DNA of 64,000 nt from assembly GCF_001746365.1 (NCBI RefSeq), contig NZ_MJAJ01000035.1:25065-89064 (forward strand), given 5' to 3'. Position 1 is the stretch's first letter. Every line of letters begins with the position of its first letter. The stretch comes from Streptomyces sp. LUP30. Lineage in GTDB: Bacteria; Actinomycetota; Actinomycetes; Streptomycetales; Streptomycetaceae. Shown here one piece after another: positions 59,810 through 64,000 of this stretch. The notes beneath the pieces were generated by a model. The model worked only from the letters and a program-made list of their open reading frames with translations. It was not told the origin of the DNA and searched no databases. A program made the translations under genes and the position numbers.

Positions 59810-59880
59810 CCCGCCTGCGCGCCGCACGGGCACACAGGACCACGCCCACGGGACAGCCCGACAAGGTCGCTCCACACGGG

Positions 59881-59902
59881 CGTCCCACAGGGTCGTGGGA
59901 CG
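59881..59902. terminator. hairpin between acyl-CoA dehydrogenase and rhodanese genes
   Basis: CGTCCCAC (59881-59888) pairs with GTGGGACG (59895-59902) over 6 bases, between convergent genes. Confidence 0.6.
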
Positions 59903-59910
59903 AGACGGTC

Positions 59911-60258
59911 CTAGAGGACGAAGCCCGGCGTGCCCTCGTCCGTGACGACCGGGCGGCCCGTGGCGGCCCAGGTCTGCATACCGCCGTCGACGTTGACGGC
60001 GTCGATGCCCTGCTGTGCGAGGTACATGGTGACCTGGGCGGAACGGCCGCCGGAGCGGCAGATCACATGGACCCGGCCGTCCTGCGGCGCCGCCTCGGTC
60101 AGCTCTGCGTAGCGGGCGACGAACTCGCTGAGGGGAATGTGCAGCGCCCCTTCGGCGTGCCCCGCCTGCCACTCGTCGTCCTCGCGGACGTCCAGCAGGA
60201 AGTCGTCGTCCTTGAGGTCCCCGACCTCGACCGTGGGCACACCAGCTCCGAAACTCAT
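59911..60258 (-). CDS. single-domain rhodanese-like protein
   Basis: A 115-residue sulfurtransferase fold. Catalytic Cys67 lies in the loop VICRSGGRSAQ. FLLDVREDDEWQAGHAEGALHIPL and NVDGGMQTWAATGRPV complete the domain. It may carry sulfane sulfur; the partner is unknown. Confidence 0.9.
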   Translation of the reverse strand: MSFGAGVPTVEVGDLKDDDFLLDVREDDEWQAGHAEGALHIPLSEFVARYAELTEAAPQDGRVHVICRSGGRSAQVTMYLAQQGIDAVNVDGGMQTWAATGRPVVTDEGTPGFVL

Positions 60259-60317
60259 GGCCCCGACGCTACCCGACCGACGCCAAGGCGCGACGGCGCG
60301 ATGACGGCGGGGCGGCG

Positions 60318-61115
60318 TCAGCCCGCCAGCTCCGCCAGTTCCGCCTCGCGTGCGGAGACGTCGGCGAGAAGCTTGTCGGCGATCTCGTCCAGGAGACGGT
60401 CGGGGTCGTCGGGAGCCATCCGGAGCATCGAGCCGATCGCGCTCTCCTCCAGTTCGCGGGCGACCAGCGTGAGCATCTCCTTGCGCTGGGCGAGCCACTC
60501 CAGACGCGCGTAAAGCTCCTCGCTGGGGCTCGGGGTGCGTTCGGCGGGCGCAGGACCGGCCGCCCACTCCTCGGCCAGCTCGCGCAGCAGGACCTCGTCG
60601 CCCCGCGCGTAGGCCGCGTTGACGCGGGTGATGAACTCCTCGCGCCGGGCCCGCTCGTCGTCCTCCTGGGCCAGGTCGGGGTGGGCCTTGCGGGCCAGCT
60701 CGCGGTAAAGCTTGCGGGCTCCTTCGCTGGGCCGCACCCGGTCGGGAGGCCGCACCGACTGGTCCGTGAGCATCGCCGCGGCCTCCGGGAACAGCCCTTC
60801 GCCGTCCATCCAGCCGTGGAACAGCTCCTCGACCCCGGGCATCGGCAGCACCCGGGCCCGCGCCTCGGCGGCCCTGCGCAGATCCTCGGGGTCACCGGTG
60901 CGGGCTGCCCTCGCCTCGGCGATCTGCGCTTCCAGCTCGTCGAGCCGGGCGTACATCGGACCGAGTTTCTGGTGGTGGAGCCGCGAGAAGTTCTCGACCT
61001 CGACGCGGAAGGTCTCCACCGCGATCTCGAACTCGATCAACGCCTGCTCGGCGGCCCGCACGGCCTGCTCCAGCCGCGCCTCGGGCCGGGGCTGCTCAGC
61101 TTCGGGGGTCGTCAC
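60318..61115 (-). CDS. J-domain-like protein with N-terminal coiled coil
   Basis: A 265-residue cytoplasmic protein. A predicted coiled coil (about 15-85) is followed by a linker and a DnaJ-like segment KLYRELARKAHPDLAQEDDERARREEF (HPD at about 142). The C-terminus is helical and acidic. It may recruit DnaK to a specific target, but the HPD-containing segment is short and could be degenerate. Confidence 0.7.
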   Translation of the reverse strand: MTTPEAEQPRPEARLEQAVRAAEQALIEFEIAVETFRVEVENFSRLHHQKLGPMYARLDELEAQIAEARAARTGDPEDLRRAAEARARVLPMPGVEELFHGWMDGEGLFPEAAAMLTDQSVRPPDRVRPSEGARKLYRELARKAHPDLAQEDDERARREEFITRVNAAYARGDEVLLRELAEEWAAGPAPAERTPSPSEELYARLEWLAQRKEMLTLVARELEESAIGSMLRMAPDDPDRLLDEIADKLLADVSAREAELAELAG

Positions 61116-61262
61116 CCGACCAGCCTAGGGCCTCTCCGGCGGATCATGGCCGGACAAGCCCTGGCCGAGGCCGCGTCGAGCACGCTCGAACGCGCCCAGC
61201 GCCTCTGCGTACGCCGTTCGCAGGCGCACCCCGCCGGGCGCAGCCGTGACGCCCGACCCGGC

Positions 61263-62723
61263 TCAGACTCCCGTCTCGGCCGCGATCCTTCCCGCCCGTA
61301 CCGCCGCGACGAGGTCCGTGTGATCCGCCTCGGTGCGGTCGGCGTAGGCCACGGCGAACGCCGCGATCGCCTCGTCGAGTTCCTCGTTCTTGCCGCAGTA
61401 GCCGGCGATCAGCCGCGGGTCGACGCTGTGGGAGTGCGCGCGGGCCAACAGGGCGCCGGTCATCCGGCCGTAGTCGTCGACCTGGTCGGCGGCGAGCGCG
61501 GCCGGGTCGACGCTGCCCTTGCGGTTGCGGAACTGCCGTACCTGGAAGGGGCGTCCGTCGACCGTCGTCCAGCCCAGCAGGATGTCGCTGACGACCTGCA
61601 TGCGCTTCTGGCCGAGCACCACCCGGCGGCCCTCGTGGTCCACCTCCGGCGCGTCGAAACCGGCGGTCACCAGGTGCGGGACCAGCGCCGACGCGCGGGC
61701 CTCCTTCACCTGCAGGATCAGCGGCTCGCCCTGGTGGTCCAGCAGCAGGACCACATAGGACCTCGTCCCCACGCTGCCCGTGCCGACGATGCGGAAGGCG
61801 ACGTCGTGCACCGCGTGACGGGACAGCAGCGGGTGACGGTCCTCGGACAGGGTGGTCAGATAGTGCTCCAGGGACGCGGCCACCGCATGGGCCTCCGCAT
61901 CCGGGACCCGGCGCAGCACCGGCGCCGCGTCGACGAAGCGGCGGCCGCCGTCCTGCGTCGCCTCGGTCGACTTGGCCGCGAACCGCCCGCTGGTGTTGGC
62001 CCGGGCCTTCTCCGACACCCGCTCCAGCGTGCCCAGCAGGTCGCGGGCGTCGGCGTGGGAGACCAGTTCCTCGTCGGCGATGGCGTTCCAGGCGTCCAGC
62101 ACCGGGAGCTTGGCCAGCAGCCGCATGGTGCGCCGGTAGGAGCCTGCCGCGCCGTGCGCCGCCCGGCGGCAGGTGTCCTCGTCCGCGCCGGCCTCCCGGC
62201 CCGCGAGCACCAGGGAAGCGGCGAGGCGCTTGAGGTCCCACTCCCAGGGCCCTTCGACCGTCTCGTCGAAGTCGTTGAGGTCGATGACCAGGCCGCCCCG
62301 GGCGTCCCCGTACAGACCGAAGTTGGCGGCGTGGGCGTCCCCGCAGATCTGGGCGCGCACGCCGGTCATGGGGGTGCGGGCCAGGTCGTACGCCATAAGA
62401 CCCGCCGAGCCGCGCAGGAAGGCGAACGGCGTCGCCGCCATCCGGCCGACCCTTATCGGCGTGAGCTCCGGGATCCGGCCCCGGCCCGACTCCTCGACCG
62501 CCGCCACCGCGTCCGGCCTGGCGGCGTCCAGGACCAGTTCGGCGTGCGCCGACCGCGACACCCTGTGGCGCAGCTGCCGACCCTCCGCCTTGGGCGTCAC
62601 GGGAGCCGCATCCGATCCCGCCCCGGCGGAACGCCCGGGGGGCCACTCGGCGAACCCTCGCACCCGGGGCAGCCTGCGCGCCTCGCCCGTTCCCGCCCCT
62701 GCACCCTCGGCCTCGGTCGCCAT
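61263..62723 (-). CDS. DUF2252 family protein
   Basis: A 486-residue protein. It has the DUF2252 motifs FLRGSAGLMAYDLA, ICGDAHAANFGLYG (resembling an APH-like HGDxHxxN loop), VIDLNDFDET, and a C-terminal DYGRMTGALLARAHS. The fold resembles kinase-like phosphotransferases; function is unknown. Monocistronic; parS lies 132 bases upstream of the start codon. Confidence 0.88.
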   Translation of the reverse strand: MATEAEGAGAGTGEARRLPRVRGFAEWPPGRSAGAGSDAAPVTPKAEGRQLRHRVSRSAHAELVLDAARPDAVAAVEESGRGRIPELTPIRVGRMAATPFAFLRGSAGLMAYDLARTPMTGVRAQICGDAHAANFGLYGDARGGLVIDLNDFDETVEGPWEWDLKRLAASLVLAGREAGADEDTCRRAAHGAAGSYRRTMRLLAKLPVLDAWNAIADEELVSHADARDLLGTLERVSEKARANTSGRFAAKSTEATQDGGRRFVDAAPVLRRVPDAEAHAVAASLEHYLTTLSEDRHPLLSRHAVHDVAFRIVGTGSVGTRSYVVLLLDHQGEPLILQVKEARASALVPHLVTAGFDAPEVDHEGRRVVLGQKRMQVVSDILLGWTTVDGRPFQVRQFRNRKGSVDPAALAADQVDDYGRMTGALLARAHSHSVDPRLIAGYCGKNEELDEAIAAFAVAYADRTEADHTDLVAAVRAGRIAAETGV

Positions 62724-62854
62724 GACCGCCTCCCCCGCACGCGTACGCCCGTCGACCCGACGAGCCGAACATCAACTCGTGCAGACCGTACAGCCGCGGG
62801 CGTGGACCCGTCAGGCCCTGGAAGACGCGGTCCTCTCCGGCCGTCGTAGGGGAT

Positions 62855-62868
62855 GTTTCACGTGAAAC
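62855..62868. other. parS: parS centromere site
   Basis: An exact GTTTCACGTGAAAC palindrome in the gap between the DUF2252 gene and the tRNA-Leu gene. Confidence 0.94.
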
Positions 62869-62969
62869 ACCCGCGCACTTCTGCCGACCACGACCCTGAG
62901 ATGTTCCTCACACACGGTGAGCGACCATGGCCTGGACCTGCCCCGCGCTCGAACCACTCCGGAACATGC

Positions 62970-63004
62970 GAAAGCCCCGTAGGTCATGGACCTACGGGGC
63001 TTTC
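62970..63004 (-). terminator. tRNA-Leu terminator
   Basis: A perfect 16-base-pair stem (GAAAGCCCCGTAGGTC at 62970-62985 with 62989-63004) and an ATG loop, ending in TTTC on the minus strand, right after the tRNA 3' end. Confidence 0.88.
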
Positions 63005-63007
63005 GGC

Positions 63008-63094
63008 TGGTGCGCGAGGGGGGAGTTGAACCCCCACGCCCTTTCGGGCACTGGAACCTGAATCCAGCGCGTCTGCCTATTCCGCCACCCGCGC
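63008..63094 (-). tRNA. tRNA-Leu, anticodon CAG
   Basis: An 87-base class II tRNA. The 5' GCGCGGG pairs with CTCGCGC before the discriminator A, and CCA is encoded (63008-63010). The anticodon CAG is at 63058-63060 in the loop TTCAGGT. A long variable arm GTGCCCGAAAGGGCGT and a GTTCAAC T-loop are present. Confidence 0.95.
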
Positions 63095-63519
63095 ATTGGG
63101 TGTGTCTTCCGGCTTGTGGGCTGTTCGGCCTGCCGCCTTCCGACATGCAGAACATTAGCACGCGGTCCAGGGTGCGTTCACATCCCTTTCTGGCGGGCAG
63201 GGAGCAGGTGGGGACCCGTCGGCGGCCTCGTACGTCTCGGCGGTGACTGGTTCACGTATCAACCTCGTACCTATGGCGGCCGTCTCCCCAGGAGCCGGAC
63301 GAGGAGCACAGCCAGGTGCGGGACACTGGTCCAAGGCCGCCTCTACGATCCTGGGCAGAAGCGAGTACGAGAAGCAGGTGGACGGAGAGGACATCGACAC
63401 CCGTCGACGGGTGTCGACAGGGGGAACCAGCCGATTCACCGGCGCGTGGATACGATCAGTAAGCAGTACCAGGTAAGCAGCACGGCTCGGGACGACAGCC
63501 ACTACGGAGGAGGTGCCCC
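63095..63519. promoter_or_regulatory. 425-base intergenic region upstream of fhaA
   Basis: No gene is seen. It must hold the tRNA-Leu promoter (leftward) and the fhaA promoter (rightward). TACGAT near 63451 could be a -10. A 24-base perfect palindrome is at 63394-63417. GGAGGAGG at 63506-63513 is the fhaA ribosome binding site. Confidence 0.5.
63394..63417. promoter_or_regulatory. 24-base perfect palindrome upstream of fhaA
   Basis: The left half TCGACACCCGTC is followed directly by its exact complement, with no central spacer. It lies about 100 bases before the fhaA start and is a candidate operator or RNA hairpin. Confidence 0.6.
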
Positions 63520-64000
63520 ATGGGAGTCCTGAAGAAGTTCGAGCAGCGTCTCGAGGGTCTGGTCAACGGCACCTTCGCCAAGGTGTTCAAGTCCGAGGTC
63601 CAGCCCGTGGAGATCGCCGGCGCGCTCCAGCGCGAGTGCGACAACAACGCCACCATCTGGAACCGCGATCGCACGGTCGTCCCCAACGACTTCATCGTGG
63701 AGCTGAGCACGCCGGACTACGAGCGGCTCAGCCCCTACTCCGGCCAGCTCGGCGACGAGCTCGCCGGCATGGTGCGCGACTACGCCAAGCAGCAGCGCTA
63801 CACCTTCATGGGCCCGATCAAGGTCCACCTGGAAAAGGCCGACGACCTCGACACCGGGCTGTACCGGGTGCGCAGCCGTACGCTCGCCTCCTCCACCAGC
63901 CAGGCCGACGACGCGCCCGCCGGCGGCCGACCGCGCCCCGGCGGACCGGGCGGCGCCGCCTACCCCGGCGCCGGCGGAGCAGGCGCTCCGCCCATGCCGT
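63520..64000 (+). CDS. fhaA: FhaA, DUF3662/FHA domain protein (3' end outside window)
   Basis: The first 160 codons are visible. The N-terminal FhaA domain (MGVLKKFEQRLEGLVNGTFAKVF; EVQPVEIAGALQRECDNNA; VPNDFIVELSTPDYERL) is clear. A Gly/Pro/Ala-rich linker begins near residue 130. The phosphothreonine-binding FHA domain should follow outside the window. In Actinobacteria fhaA starts the operon with fhaB, a PP2C phosphatase, rodA, a PBP and Ser/Thr kinases; the downstream genes cannot be seen here. Confidence 0.93.
   Translation, partial: MGVLKKFEQRLEGLVNGTFAKVFKSEVQPVEIAGALQRECDNNATIWNRDRTVVPNDFIVELSTPDYERLSPYSGQLGDELAGMVRDYAKQQRYTFMGPIKVHLEKADDLDTGLYRVRSRTLASSTSQADDAPAGGRPRPGGPGGAAYPGAGGAGAPPMP

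Overview
This window is high-GC actinobacterial DNA, almost certainly a Streptomyces chromosome. The evidence is very high third-position GC, frequent GTG/TTG starts, TANNNT -10 boxes 6-7 nt from start codons (leaderless transcripts), and a gene order that, from memory, matches the metG-aspS ... two bkd clusters ... fhaA segment near the S. coelicolor origin (roughly SCO3790-SCO3844). Five exact copies of the Streptomyces ParB site GTTTCACGTGAAAC (11856, 40456, 40479, 40503, 62855) and three exact DnaA boxes (46478, 54570, 54594) also place it in the origin-proximal arm. oriC, dnaA and parAB themselves are not present.

Left part (1-24.4 kb): the end of a FUSC-type membrane protein, a VWA-domain protein with a Glu/Ala-rich N-terminal half, metG, a small conserved protein, a secreted pectate lyase, an AbiEii-like nucleotidyltransferase, a Tat-exported intradiol dioxygenase-like protein, aspS, a PAS-GAF-SpoIIE-ATPase phosphatase, a phage-type BRO antirepressor, pirin, SseB, an acyl-CoA dehydrogenase, an M18 aminopeptidase, a DUF6458 protein, a LURP-one protein, a nitrilase-family hydrolase, a mycothiol-dependent maleylpyruvate-isomerase-family protein and a D-Ala-D-Ala carboxypeptidase.

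Middle part (24.6-47.2 kb): a GntR-MFS pair, then two complete branched-chain alpha-keto acid dehydrogenase operons about 12.5 kb apart (bkdFGH at 26.7-30.4 kb and bkdABC at 42.9-46.4 kb). The latter is divergent from the Lrp-type regulator bkdR. Between them lie an APH-fold kinase, two divergent Ser/Thr protein kinases, the proteasome activator bpa, a quinone oxidoreductase, an RCK-only protein divergent from a full K+ channel, a cluster of three parS sites, and a two-gene molybdenum-cofactor operon (MobA-like/DUF6457 fusion, moeA).

Right part (47.2-64 kb): a phenylacetate catabolism locus. A TetR regulator (paaR) and paaH are divergent from paaN, and paaABCDE lies about 3.4 kb beyond paaN's 3' end, past an inserted DUF5819-HTTM-TrmH operon. 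Boxes matching ACCG-N2-CG-N2-CGGT lie at both paa promoters, and a near match lies upstream of bkdA, suggesting linked control of aromatic and branched-chain amino acid breakdown. An acyl-CoA dehydrogenase with a KstR-type operator follows, then rhodanese, J-domain and DUF2252 genes, a tRNA-Leu(CAG), and the start of fhaA, which normally opens a conserved cell-wall/growth signalling operon.

Most genes are ordinary housekeeping or catabolic genes. The points most worth a second look are regulatory or architectural: parS overlapping the moeA stop codon, the PaaR/BkdR/DnaA motif cluster between bkdA and bkdR, the pore-less RCK gene, and the isolated BRO gene. All functional calls are by recognition of motifs and families; no database search was run.
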